A stretch of DNA of 64,000 bases from Allosaccharopolyspora coralli (GTDB lineage Bacteria > Actinomycetota > Actinomycetes > Mycobacteriales > Pseudonocardiaceae), in the NCBI RefSeq assembly GCF_009664835.1, contig NZ_CP045929.1, positions 3,286,001-3,350,000 on the forward strand. The letters are read 5' to 3'. The position numbers were made by a program, and so were the translations under genes. Positions 49,601 through 57,568 of the stretch are shown here, one piece after another (the stretch's first letter is position 1; every line of letters starts with the position of its first letter). The notes under the pieces are model-generated. The model did no database searches. It saw only the letters and a program-made list of their open reading frames with translations, and was not told where the DNA came from.

Positions 49601-52108
49601 TCAACGCCGCATGCGGCTCATGTCTGGATCGAAGAACGGATCGGCGACGACGGTGGCCGCATGTCGCCGGTCGAAGTACGACACCCGCAGGGGAGTGCCC
49701 TCGCTGCTGTACTCGGCGGGAAGCCACGCGTAGGCGAGGCTCGCGTCGACGGTGTGGCCGTAGGCGGCGCTGGTGGTGAACCCCACCGCAGCGTCGTCGA
49801 CGAACACCGGCTCGTTTCCGGAGACGACCGTGCCGTCGTCGATCCGCAGGCAACGCAGGAGTTTGCGCGGGTCGGATTCGCGTCGGCGCAGGAGCGCGTC
49901 CCGGCCCACGAACTCGCCCTTGTCGGGTTTGACGGCGAATCCGAGTCCGGACTCGTCGGGATCGTGCACGCTCCACATGTCGGCTCCCCAGGCGCGGTAG
50001 CCCTTCTCTATCCGCAGGGCGTTGAACGCCCCGCGCCCGGCGGGAACGATCCCGTACTCCGCGCCGGCTTCGGCGAGCAGGTCCCACAGGCGCAGGCCGA
50101 ACTCGGCGCTGGTGTAGAGCTCCCAACCGAGCTCGCCCACATAGGACAGTCGGAGCGCGGTGACCGGCACTTCGCCGACGAAGAGCCGCCGGGCCCGGAA
50201 GAAGCGGAACGCCTCGTGCGAGACGTCGATGCTCGCCAACTCGGCGAGTACCTCCCTGGCGTGCGGTCCCCACAGGCCGATGCAACAGGTTCCGCCAGTG
50301 ATGTCGCGGACGAACGTGGTGTCGTCGGCATGGTCCTGCATCCAGGCGATGTCGCGTTGCCCGTTGCACCCGACCTGAAAGGTGTTTTCGGACAGACGGG
50401 CGACGGTGATGTGCGCTCGGACTCCGGCGTTCGGTTCGAGCATGAGAGTGTAAGTCACGTATCCGGGTGTGCGGTCGAGCTGGTTGGTCGTGAGTCGTTG
50501 CAGCAGGCCGAGTGCGCCCCGTCCGGAGACCTCGGCGCGAGCGAGCGAGCTCATGTCGTACATCGCGACGCCCTCGCGGGTCGCCTGCTGTTCCGCCGCG
50601 ACGATCGGGGACCAGTAACGCCCGGCCCAGTCACCAGGAGGGTGGATCGTTCTTTCGTCCACAAGAGACTTGTTCGTCTCGAACCAGTGCGGGCGCTCCC
50701 ATCCGTTGGCTTCGAGGAAGAACGCTTCGTGTTCCCGGTGGCGCACGTAGAACGGACTGGTGCGCAGCGGACGCGGGTGCTCGGGCGGCTGTTGCGGATG
50801 CACGATGTCATAGACCTCGCGGAAGTTCTGCGCGCTGCGTTCGGCCACGTACGAGGGGCCGTGCGCGAAGCCTTCGAACCGCCGGATGTCTCCGGACCGC
50901 AGGTCGATCGTGGGCTGCTCGCCCGTCATCCACTCGGCGACGGCCTCGCCGACACCGGCCGAGTGGGTGATCCAGACGGCTTCGGCGATCCAGAAGTTCG
51001 GGACCTCGCGGGAGAGCCCGAGTACCGGCGAGCCGTCGGGTGTGAACAGGAACAGGCCGTTCATACCCTCCGCGATCTCGCTGTCCTGCAGAAACGGCAG
51101 CAGTGTTCGGGCGTCCGACCAGGGCGTCTCGAAGTCTTCGGGGGTGAAGTCGTGTACCGAGGCCATGCCTTTCCAGCCGCCGCCGGACGAGGGAGCTTCG
51201 GCGCCGTCGCCGACAGCCGCGGTGCGTGTCAGGTCGCTGGCCCGGACCGGAATCGCGCGATGCTGGTAGGAACCGATGCCCACGCGGTCGTGGATCTGCC
51301 GGAAGTACATCGACCGGTCCTGGTGCCGCAGGATCGGTTGTGCGACTTCGGCAGCGTGGCCCGCCCATTCGGGCAGCGGCGTGGTGACCGCGTACTGGTG
51401 GGCAAGTGGCTGGACGGGAACGGACACCCCGGCCATCGCGCCGACGCTCGGACCCCAGATTCCCGCGCAGCACAGCACCCGGTCCACCTCGACGTCGCCA
51501 CGGGAGGTGTGGACGACGGAGATTCGTCCGCTGTCGAAGGAGAATCCGGTGACCTCGGTGTGGTCGGCGAACCGGGCTCCACGCCGCTCGGCCGCCGCGG
51601 CCATCGCCTCGGCTGCGCGCACGGGCTTGGCGATGCCGTCCGTGGGTACGTGCAGCCCACCGTGGATGAGCGCGGCGTCGATCTCGGGAATACGTTCCAG
51701 GACTTCCGAAGCGCCGAGCAGTTCGGCCTCGACACCCCATGCCTGGGCTTGGCCCAGCTTGCGGTGCAGTTCGTGCCAGCGTTCGGGGGTCGCGGCGACC
51801 TCGATCCCGCCGACCTGGTGGAAACAGTCGGCCTCGAAGCTCGTGAACCGCTCGACGGTGCGCGCGGCGAGCTGGGTCATGGTCTGGGAGGCGTTGGTCT
51901 GGAACACGAGGCCGGGTGCGTGCGCACTGGAGCCCCCGGTGGCGAACAGCGGTCCCTGCTCAAGGACGAGGACGTCGGTGAGGCCGCGTTCGGCGAGAGC
52001 GAGCGCGGCGCTGCATCCCACGATCCCGGCGCCGATGACGACGACCTCGGCGCGCGGTCCGAGGGTGCTCTGGAAGGTGGGGGCGGTGCCCGCCGCGGTG
52101 GATGTCAT
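49601..52108 (-). CDS. FAD-dependent dimethylglycine/sarcosine dehydrogenase-like protein
   Basis: The 835-residue, two-part protein has an N-terminal DAO-type FAD domain with VVVIGAGIVGCSAALALAERG (residues ~22-42). GGSSAHAPGLVFQ carries a His at the place where dimethylglycine dehydrogenases bind FAD covalently. The DAO part extends to about 380, followed by an FAO_M-like linker. A C-terminal GcvT pair (AEVSGRGALGLLQRLTTNQLD, LSYVGELGWELYTSAE) can catch the released formaldehyde unit on THF. It oxidatively N-demethylates a methylated amine such as dimethylglycine or sarcosine. ATG 52108 is preceded by an inverted repeat that looks like the GntR operator. The gene heads the cluster, 101 bp before the GcvT-like gene. 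Confidence 0.88.
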   Translation of the reverse strand: MTSTAAGTAPTFQSTLGPRAEVVVIGAGIVGCSAALALAERGLTDVLVLEQGPLFATGGSSAHAPGLVFQTNASQTMTQLAARTVERFTSFEADCFHQVGGIEVAATPERWHELHRKLGQAQAWGVEAELLGASEVLERIPEIDAALIHGGLHVPTDGIAKPVRAAEAMAAAAERRGARFADHTEVTGFSFDSGRISVVHTSRGDVEVDRVLCCAGIWGPSVGAMAGVSVPVQPLAHQYAVTTPLPEWAGHAAEVAQPILRHQDRSMYFRQIHDRVGIGSYQHRAIPVRASDLTRTAAVGDGAEAPSSGGGWKGMASVHDFTPEDFETPWSDARTLLPFLQDSEIAEGMNGLFLFTPDGSPVLGLSREVPNFWIAEAVWITHSAGVGEAVAEWMTGEQPTIDLRSGDIRRFEGFAHGPSYVAERSAQNFREVYDIVHPQQPPEHPRPLRTSPFYVRHREHEAFFLEANGWERPHWFETNKSLVDERTIHPPGDWAGRYWSPIVAAEQQATREGVAMYDMSSLARAEVSGRGALGLLQRLTTNQLDRTPGYVTYTLMLEPNAGVRAHITVARLSENTFQVGCNGQRDIAWMQDHADDTTFVRDITGGTCCIGLWGPHAREVLAELASIDVSHEAFRFFRARRLFVGEVPVTALRLSYVGELGWELYTSAEFGLRLWDLLAEAGAEYGIVPAGRGAFNALRIEKGYRAWGADMWSVHDPDESGLGFAVKPDKGEFVGRDALLRRRESDPRKLLRCLRIDDGTVVSGNEPVFVDDAAVGFTTSAAYGHTVDASLAYAWLPAEYSSEGTPLRVSYFDRRHAATVVADPFFDPDMSRMRR

Positions 52109-52117
52109 GATCGCCAC

Positions 52118-52157
52118 CTGTTGCGTATAAAACAACCAACTTCGTATAACGCAACAG
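52118..52157 (-). promoter_or_regulatory. Inverted repeat before the demethylation operon
   Basis: CTGTTGCGTATA at 52118 and TATAACGCAACAG at 52145-52157 are inverted arms about 15 bp apart. Inner TTCGTATAACGCAA is also nearly symmetric. They sit 10-50 bp before the ATG of the flavoprotein gene. The TA-rich core contrasts with the GC-rich surroundings. It is probably the promoter/operator bound by the adjacent GntR-FCD regulator. Confidence 0.6.
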
Positions 52158-52494
52158 TGCGCCCGGATCTCGGGACGCGTCAAGAGCGGCAGAGAGTGGA
52201 TTTTCGCCGGTGATCACGAGCGCCCTCGAGCGAGAAACGGAGGCGAAAACACGCAGTGATCAGCGGGTTGGGCTCGTAGCCCGGACGAGCTAGTTCCGGC
52301 GGTGGAACGGGCCAATGACAGCGCGCGAGCAGTGTGTCAACTGTGAATTCTCGGTTCCGGTACGGCCACGACGGTGGGCGGAATACCGGGCGCGCGCCCG
52401 GGGGCCAATTCTGTCCGTGCCCGACCGCGATCATCGAGATCGCAGCGGCCGGCGACCGTCACCGACCGCAACGTGCCGTTGCCGAGTCCAGCGC
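52158..52494. other. Intergenic stretch without gene
   Basis: No convincing gene. TTTTCGCC (about 52200) and GGCGAAAA (about 52242) could form a stem, and two TGATCA boxes lie nearby; otherwise nothing is recognised. Confidence 0.4.
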
Positions 52495-53139
52495 TCAGAG
52501 GGCCGCGCGGATGGCGGCTTCGAAGTGGCGGACGTGGGCCACGGCGAGCCGGTCGGCCTTGCCCGCGTCGCCCTGGACGACGGCGTCGAGCAGCGCAGAG
52601 TGTTCGGCGACGTGCTCTGATACGTCGCTGAGGCGCTCGAAGAACAGGCACCAGATCCGCAGCGCCAGGTTGTAGTGCTCGTCGAGCATCGCCCGCAGGT
52701 AGGGGTTGTGAGTGCACCGGTACAACGTGCGGTGGACTCGCGCGTCGAGGTCCATGACCGGAGCCCGAGCATTCCCGGAGCGATCCACGAGAGCGCGCAA
52801 CTCGGCGAGCTCCGCACGCTCGGCGGCAGTCGACCGCTCCGCCGCGCGGCGCGCGCCGTGACCTTCCAGTTGCAGGCGCACGTCCGCGATCAAGCCGTGG
52901 TCGGTGATGTTCACCTCGGTGACGAAGCTGCCGCGCCGGGGGTAGATCGCGATCATGGATTCCCGCTCCAGCCGCTTCACCGCCTCGCGGAACGGGGTGC
53001 GCCCCACGTCGAGTTCGGCGGTGAGTACGTCCTCGCGCACGGGGGACCCCGGAGTCAGCTCCAGCGCGACGATGCGGTCCCGAAGTGCCAGGTAGGCGCG
53101 TTCTGCCTGCGACCCGGCTCCGTTGACCTGCTCTCTCAT
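52495..53139 (-). CDS. GntR-family regulator, FCD (FadR-type) domain
   Basis: The 214-residue protein has a winged helix (AERAYLALRDRIVALELTPGSPVREDVLTAELDVGRTPFREAVKRLERESMIAIYPRRGSFV, about 12-72) followed by an all-helical FCD domain. The FCD domain carries the metal-site residues D (MDLDARVHRTLYRCTHN) and H (EHSALLDAV; AVAHVRHFEAA). Such regulators are released from DNA by small carboxylates. The gene directly precedes the one-carbon/demethylase operon on the same strand, so it probably senses the substrate or an intermediate. ATG 53139 is chosen because the longer frame reads through a dispersed 44-bp palindrome. Confidence 0.88.
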   Translation of the reverse strand: MREQVNGAGSQAERAYLALRDRIVALELTPGSPVREDVLTAELDVGRTPFREAVKRLERESMIAIYPRRGSFVTEVNITDHGLIADVRLQLEGHGARRAAERSTAAERAELAELRALVDRSGNARAPVMDLDARVHRTLYRCTHNPYLRAMLDEHYNLALRIWCLFFERLSDVSEHVAEHSALLDAVVQGDAGKADRLAVAHVRHFEAAIRAAL

Positions 53140-53188
53140 GCCCACCAGTCTAAACGGTGACTGACATTCCAGTCTTCGCCCAGCGCGA

Positions 53189-53232
53189 GCGTGAGTCTTT
53201 TTGGTGGCTATAGCAACCAAAAAGACTCACGC
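53189..53232. repeat. 44-bp palindrome, copy 2 (GCTATAGC core)
   Basis: The same element as at 32589-32632, but the arms read GCGTGAGTCTTTTTGGT and its complement. The C-to-T change in one arm is matched by G-to-A in the other. The core is GGCTATAGCA. It stands between the divergent gntR and iclR genes, so it is not a convergent terminator there. Confidence 0.85.
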
Positions 53233-53618
53233 CCGGACTGGGCCGAGTCCACTGTGGCTGTACATGAGAATGTCGCGGTGGCACAACGTTGAACCGTCCC
53301 GCGTGGACTCCGGGGGGCCGCCTTGTCGAGCCGTGCGACCGGCGGCCTTGGCCTGGTGTGTGTCGTCGCGGAGAGACTCGTCGGCAGGGATGCCGCGCTC
53401 GAAACCCTGCTTGGTCACGCACCGGTGATCGTGTGACAGACTGGACCGACCCCGGAGTACCGGCCCCGCTGCGCGCGTTCGTTGTCGGAGTCGTGCCGAC
53501 GCGCGTCGACCGGAGCCATCTCCGACGGGTGGCTGTGCCGGAGGTAGTGTTGCGCAGGGCGGAACGTGCCTTATCCTGTGCACAGTCGGAAATTGCTGTC
53601 GACCAGGTCGGTGCCGTC
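53233..53618. other. Intergenic stretch between gntR and iclR
   Basis: No gene is supported here; open frames are short and arginine/proline-rich. The iclR promoter must lie in the last ~100 bp; TTATCCTGTGCACAG around 53571-53585 (contains TGTGCACA) is a possible operator. Confidence 0.4.
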
Positions 53619-54410
53619 GTGACCAACGAGGAACAGGCACGAGGGCGCGGTTCCGGAGCGCTCGTGCAGTCGGTGGACCGGGCCATCACCGTGCTCGAAC
53701 TGCTCGCCCGCCACGGTGAAGTGGGGATCACCGACATAGCCGCGGAGCTCGGTGTGCACAAGTCCACCATCTCGCGGCTCGTGAGCGTGCTGGAGGCACG
53801 CGGGCTCGTCGAGCAGATCAGCGAACGCGGCAAGTACGCGATCGGGTTCGGCATGCTCCGGCTCGCCGGGGCGGCGGCCGACCGCATGGATCTGCCCAAA
53901 CTCGGACACCCGTACTGCGAGTCGCTGGCCACCGAGCTCGGCGAAACCGTCAACATCGCCATCCGCGACGACGAAGTGGCGATCAACATCAGTCAGGCCA
54001 GGGGCACGGCGGCGGTCACCGCCCACAACTGGGTCGGGCAGCGCACGCCGCTGCACGCCACGTCGAGCGGCAAGGTGCTGCTGGCCCACGCTCCCGAATC
54101 GGACCAGGATGCTCTGCTGGCCGAGCCGCTGGAGCAGTACACCGTGCGGACCGTCGTCGACCCCGACGAACTCCGCTCGGACTTCGCACTGATCGTCCGT
54201 GACGGCTATGCCACCTCCTACGAGGAACTCGAACTCGGCCTCAACGCGGCCGCCGTCGCCGTTCACGACCAGGACGGCGCGGTCGTCGCCGCGCTCAGTG
54301 CCTCCGGCCCGTCGTACCGGTTCTCGCGACGGCGGATGCGCGACGTCGTGGGTGCGATGACCGGAGCGGCGAAAGACCTCTCGGCGCAGCTGGGGTACAT
54401 GGAGGTGTGA
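53619..54410 (+). CDS. IclR-family transcriptional regulator
   Basis: The 263-residue protein has an N-terminal winged helix (SVDRAITVLELLARHGEVGITDIAAELGVHKSTISRLVSVLEARGLVEQ) and a C-terminal GAF-like effector domain (YCESLATELGETVNIAIRDDEVAINISQ, TPLHATSSGKVLLAH, VRDGYATSYEELELGLNAAAVAVHDQDGAVVAALSASGPSYRFS), complete for the family. GTG 53619 is used because it starts the ordinary IclR N-terminus; the longer frame is not protein-like. IclR proteins regulate acetate, aromatic or amine catabolism. Here the divergent neighbour is the GntR-controlled demethylation operon, so a joint role is possible but unproven. Confidence 0.88.
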   Translation: MTNEEQARGRGSGALVQSVDRAITVLELLARHGEVGITDIAAELGVHKSTISRLVSVLEARGLVEQISERGKYAIGFGMLRLAGAAADRMDLPKLGHPYCESLATELGETVNIAIRDDEVAINISQARGTAAVTAHNWVGQRTPLHATSSGKVLLAHAPESDQDALLAEPLEQYTVRTVVDPDELRSDFALIVRDGYATSYEELELGLNAAAVAVHDQDGAVVAALSASGPSYRFSRRRMRDVVGAMTGAAKDLSAQLGYMEV

Positions 54411-54532
54411 GTCGGCTGGTGACCAGCGCGGATGTGGTTCACGCTGGGACGTGACCGCTGTTCCGGCGGTCGAGGACCGGCAGGGCGCGTGTCCGCTCGC
54501 GTCGGCGCGCGCCGACGGAGGAGTGAGTAGTC

Positions 54533-54952
54533 ATGGCCACCGCACGCGAGATCATGCACGCTGGCGCGACCTGTGTCGGTGAGGACGAGTCGATGCTCAC
54601 CGCCGCTCGGATGATGCGAGACCTCGATGTCGGGTCGCTGCCGATCTGCGGTAACGACGACCGGCTCAAAGGCATGATCACCGACCGGGACATCGTCATG
54701 CGCTGCTGCGCCGAGAAGCGTGATCCGGCCGACGTCACTGCCTCGGAGATGGCGAACGGAATGCTGTACTGGGTCACGGCGGACGACGACATGGCCGGTG
54801 TGCTGGCGATGATGGAGGAACACCAGGTGCGGCGGATGCCGGTGATCGACCAGCATCGGCTGGTGGGCATGATCTGTGAGTCCGACCTGGCCCGCAACGT
54901 CACCGACGAGCAGCTCGCGCACTTCGTCGGGCGGGTGTCCTCCCGGGCGTGA
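54533..54952 (+). CDS. CBS-domain pair protein
   Basis: The 139-residue tandem CBS pair is AREIMHAGATCVGEDESMLTAARMMRDLDVGSLPICGNDDRLKGMITDRDIVMRCC, then SEMANGMLYWVTADDDMAGVLAMMEEHQVRRMPVIDQHRLVGMICESDLAR. Stand-alone CBS pairs bind adenosine nucleotides and act as energy or stress sensors. In mycobacteria the similar hypoxic response protein 1 is part of the dormancy regulon, but I cannot assign that role here. It is monocistronic, and ATG 54533 follows GGAGGAGTGAG. Confidence 0.88.
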   Translation: MATAREIMHAGATCVGEDESMLTAARMMRDLDVGSLPICGNDDRLKGMITDRDIVMRCCAEKRDPADVTASEMANGMLYWVTADDDMAGVLAMMEEHQVRRMPVIDQHRLVGMICESDLARNVTDEQLAHFVGRVSSRA

Positions 54953-55068
54953 GTTCGCGGCCGGGGCGTAGAGCGGTTCGGCCCGGCTCGGCGCGACGAC
55001 GAGCAGGGGCCACGGAAGCTCGGTCGCCTCGGCCGGCCGGGGCTCCGGGAGCGCCCCACCTTGACGGC

Positions 55069-55094
55069 AAGTAATGAACCGGTGTTCACTTCTT
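55069..55094. promoter_or_regulatory. TetR operator-like palindrome with promoter
   Basis: AAGTAATGAACCGG and TGTTCACTTCTT form a 26-bp imperfect palindrome with core TGAAC-CGGT-GTTCA. TTGACG lies at 55061-55066 as a -35 box. The palindrome ends 2 bp before the TetR start, so the regulator should block its own promoter; the transcript is nearly leaderless. Confidence 0.65.
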
Positions 55095-55096
55095 GA

Positions 55097-55702
55097 GTGG
55101 CGTACCGGCGGACCGAGAAGGTGCAGCGGCGGCTCGACGCGCAGCGCGACGCGCTCGTCGACGCCGCCGCGGCACTGCTCGCCGAGGGCGGGTGCCCGTC
55201 CGTGTCCGTCGCCGCCGTCGCCGAGCGCGCAGAGGTCGCCGTTGGCACCGTGTACCGGCACTTCGCGGGCAAGGCCGGACTCGTCGTCGAAGTGTTCCGG
55301 CGGATCGTGTCCAAAGAGGTCGCCGCCGTCGAGCAGGTCTCGGCCTCCCCCGGTGACCCTGTCGAACGAGCGGCCACCGTGCTGGAAACGTTCGCCCGGC
55401 GCGCGATGAAAACGCCGCGCCAGGCTTACGCGTTGCTCGCCGAGCCCGTCGATCCCGAGGTGGAGGCCGAGCGGCTGGTGTTCCGTCGCGCCTACCGCGA
55501 TGTGCTCGCCGCGCACATTCGAGCCGGGGTGCGGTCCGGGCACCTGCCCGCGCAGGACGCCGACGTCACCGCGGCCGCCCTCGTCGGGGCCACCGCCGAA
55601 GTCCTCATCGGACCGTTGACCTCAGGGAACACCGAGATAGTGCCCGAACTTCGTACGTTCACGCTCCGTGCATTGGGAGGCCACGATGGCCGCGACACAT
55701 GA
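55097..55702 (+). CDS. TetR-family transcriptional regulator
   Basis: The 201-residue protein has an N-terminal helix-turn-helix (RDALVDAAAALLAEGGCPSVSVAAVAERAEVAVGTVYRHFAGKAGLVVEVFRR) and an all-helical ligand domain. The GTG start lies 2 bp after a palindromic site. Its 3' end overlaps the acyl-CoA dehydrogenase gene by 17 bp, so the two form an operon and the dehydrogenase is presumably in its regulon. The ligand may be an acyl-CoA, as for many TetR proteins next to acyl-CoA dehydrogenases. That is inference from context. Confidence 0.88.
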   Translation: MAYRRTEKVQRRLDAQRDALVDAAAALLAEGGCPSVSVAAVAERAEVAVGTVYRHFAGKAGLVVEVFRRIVSKEVAAVEQVSASPGDPVERAATVLETFARRAMKTPRQAYALLAEPVDPEVEAERLVFRRAYRDVLAAHIRAGVRSGHLPAQDADVTAAALVGATAEVLIGPLTSGNTEIVPELRTFTLRALGGHDGRDT

Positions 55703-57311
55703 CGTCACCAACCAGGTGCCCGACCTCGTCGGGCACGACGTGGCCCACGACCCCGCATTGCTCGAGTCCCTGCACCGGCACGGTGCTGGCTGGGCCGAGG
55801 CCGAACTGCGTGAACTCGGCGTCCACGCAGGGTCGGCGAAGGCACAGGAACGGGGCCGGCTGGCGAACGAGAACCCGCCGAACCTGCACACGCACGATCG
55901 CGTCGGACACCGCATCGACGAGGTCGAGTTCCACCCGAGCTGGCACGAGCTCATGGAGGTCGCGGTCTCCCGTGGCCTGCACGCGGCACCATGGCGGGAC
56001 GAGCGCCCGGGGGCCCACCTCGCCCGCGCGTCGAAGCTGCACGTGTGGGGCCAGGTCGAAGCCGGACACACCTGCCCGATCTCGATGACCTACGCGGCGG
56101 TTCCCGCGCTGCGGCACTCACCCGAACTCGCCGCCACCTACGAATCGCTGCTCGCCTCGACCCGGTACGACCCCGGTCTCGGTGTCCCCGCAGGTAAGAG
56201 CGGGCTCATCGCGGGCATGTCGATGACCGAGAAGCAGGGCGGATCGGACGTGCGAGCCAACACGACCGAGGCCACACCGACGGACTCCGGCGGCCACGTC
56301 CTCGTCGGGCACAAGTGGTTCACCTCCGCGCCGATGTCGGACATGTTCCTCACGCTCGCGCAGGCTCCCGGGGGGCTGTCGTGTTTCCTGGTTCCGCGCG
56401 TCCTTCCCGATGGCAATCGAAACCCGATTCGGTTGCAGCGGTTGAAGAACAAGCTCGGTAACCGGTCGAACGCCTCCGCCGAGATCGAGTACGACGGAGC
56501 CCTCGGCTGGCTCGTCGGCGACGAGGGCAGGGGTGTGCGGACGATCATCGAAATGGTCAACAACACGCGACTCGACTGCGTGATCGGCGCGGCTTCCGGC
56601 ATGCGTGCGGGCGCGGTGCGCGCCGTGCACCACGCTCGGCACCGCGCGGCGTTCGGCTCCGCACTCGTCGACCAGCCGCTCATGCGCAACGTCCTCGCCG
56701 ATCTCGTCGTGGAGTCCGACGCGGCGACGACGATCGCGATGCGGTTGGCCGCTGCAGCCGACCGCGTCGACGATCCTCAGGAGCAGGCGCTGCGCAGGCT
56801 CGGGCTGGCGGTGACGAAGTACTGGGTGTGCAAGCGCGGGCCCGCGCACGCCGCCGAGGCCGTCGAATGTCTCGGCGGCAACGGCTACGTCGAGGACTCC
56901 GGCATGCCGAGAGTGTACCGGGAGGCTCCGTTGCTGGGCATCTGGGAAGGTTCCGGCAACGTCGCCGCGCTCGACGTGTTGCGTGCCATGGCCAAACAGC
57001 CCGACTCGGTCGAGGCGTTGTTCACCGAGATCGCACCGGTCGAGGGTGCCGACTCGCGACTCGACCGCGCGGTGTCCGAGGTGAAGAAGGAACTCGCCGA
57101 CTTCACCGATGCCGAGTACCGGGCACGCCGTGTCGTCGAGCGGATGGCTCTGGTGCTTCAAGGTGCCGGGCTCGTCCGGCACGGCCACGAAGCGGTCGCC
57201 GACGCTTTCTGCGCCTCGAGGCTGGAAGGGGACGGGGGGCTCGCGTTCGGGACGCTTCCCGTGGGGACCGACACCGAGTCGATCATCGAGCGAGCGCGGG
57301 CACGGTTCTGA
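55686..57311 (+). CDS. AidB-like acyl-CoA dehydrogenase
   Basis: The 541-residue protein is of the AidB/isovaleryl-CoA-dehydrogenase-like subgroup. The start TNQVPDLVGHDVAHDPALLESL is the AidB adaptive-response N-domain. FAD-binding blocks are GLIAGMSMTEKQGGSDVRANTT and GHKWFTSAPMSDMFLTLAQ, followed by RLKNKLGNRSNASAEIEYDGA and VECLGGNGYVEDSGMPRVYREAPLLGIWEGSGNV. E. coli AidB binds DNA and FAD and responds to alkylation, although its enzymatic role is doubtful. ATG 55686 has GGGAGG upstream and lies inside the end of the tetR gene. It is longer than ordinary acyl-CoA dehydrogenases, as AidB proteins are. Confidence 0.9.
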   Translation: MAATHDVTNQVPDLVGHDVAHDPALLESLHRHGAGWAEAELRELGVHAGSAKAQERGRLANENPPNLHTHDRVGHRIDEVEFHPSWHELMEVAVSRGLHAAPWRDERPGAHLARASKLHVWGQVEAGHTCPISMTYAAVPALRHSPELAATYESLLASTRYDPGLGVPAGKSGLIAGMSMTEKQGGSDVRANTTEATPTDSGGHVLVGHKWFTSAPMSDMFLTLAQAPGGLSCFLVPRVLPDGNRNPIRLQRLKNKLGNRSNASAEIEYDGALGWLVGDEGRGVRTIIEMVNNTRLDCVIGAASGMRAGAVRAVHHARHRAAFGSALVDQPLMRNVLADLVVESDAATTIAMRLAAAADRVDDPQEQALRRLGLAVTKYWVCKRGPAHAAEAVECLGGNGYVEDSGMPRVYREAPLLGIWEGSGNVAALDVLRAMAKQPDSVEALFTEIAPVEGADSRLDRAVSEVKKELADFTDAEYRARRVVERMALVLQGAGLVRHGHEAVADAFCASRLEGDGGLAFGTLPVGTDTESIIERARARF

Positions 57312-57568
57312 GAAGTTGTCTATGGTCTGTGGTGGTGGTCACCTACCGGCGTCCCAGCTTGCCGCTCGCGGCGTTGGGGTCGCCTCGAGTACCAGCACGT
57401 ACGCAGCGGCGGCCCCGGCCTTGCGAGCGACAACCTGGAACGCCGGAGCTTCTCACCGTGCTCGGGCTGAGCACGCGAGACCATGCCCTGACGGGCATCA
57501 GAACAAGAACACACACAAGCTGAGACGAGATCCGGCCGTGCGTGCGTCCACACGGCCGGATCTCGCGG

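Noticed and set aside
49601-52213. 850-codon plus-strand frame opposite the flavoprotein gene
   Set aside because: Antisense shadow; the minus strand has the FAD motif GAGIVG and GcvT domains.
53201-53428. Short plus-strand frame beginning inside the 44-bp palindrome
   Set aside because: Begins with repeat-encoded MVAIATKKTHAR, has no family features and would overlap regulatory DNA.
57312-57568. Possible gene between the AidB-like and hydrolase genes
   Set aside because: Only short, frame-incoherent reading frames; no ribosome-binding site or recognisable domain.
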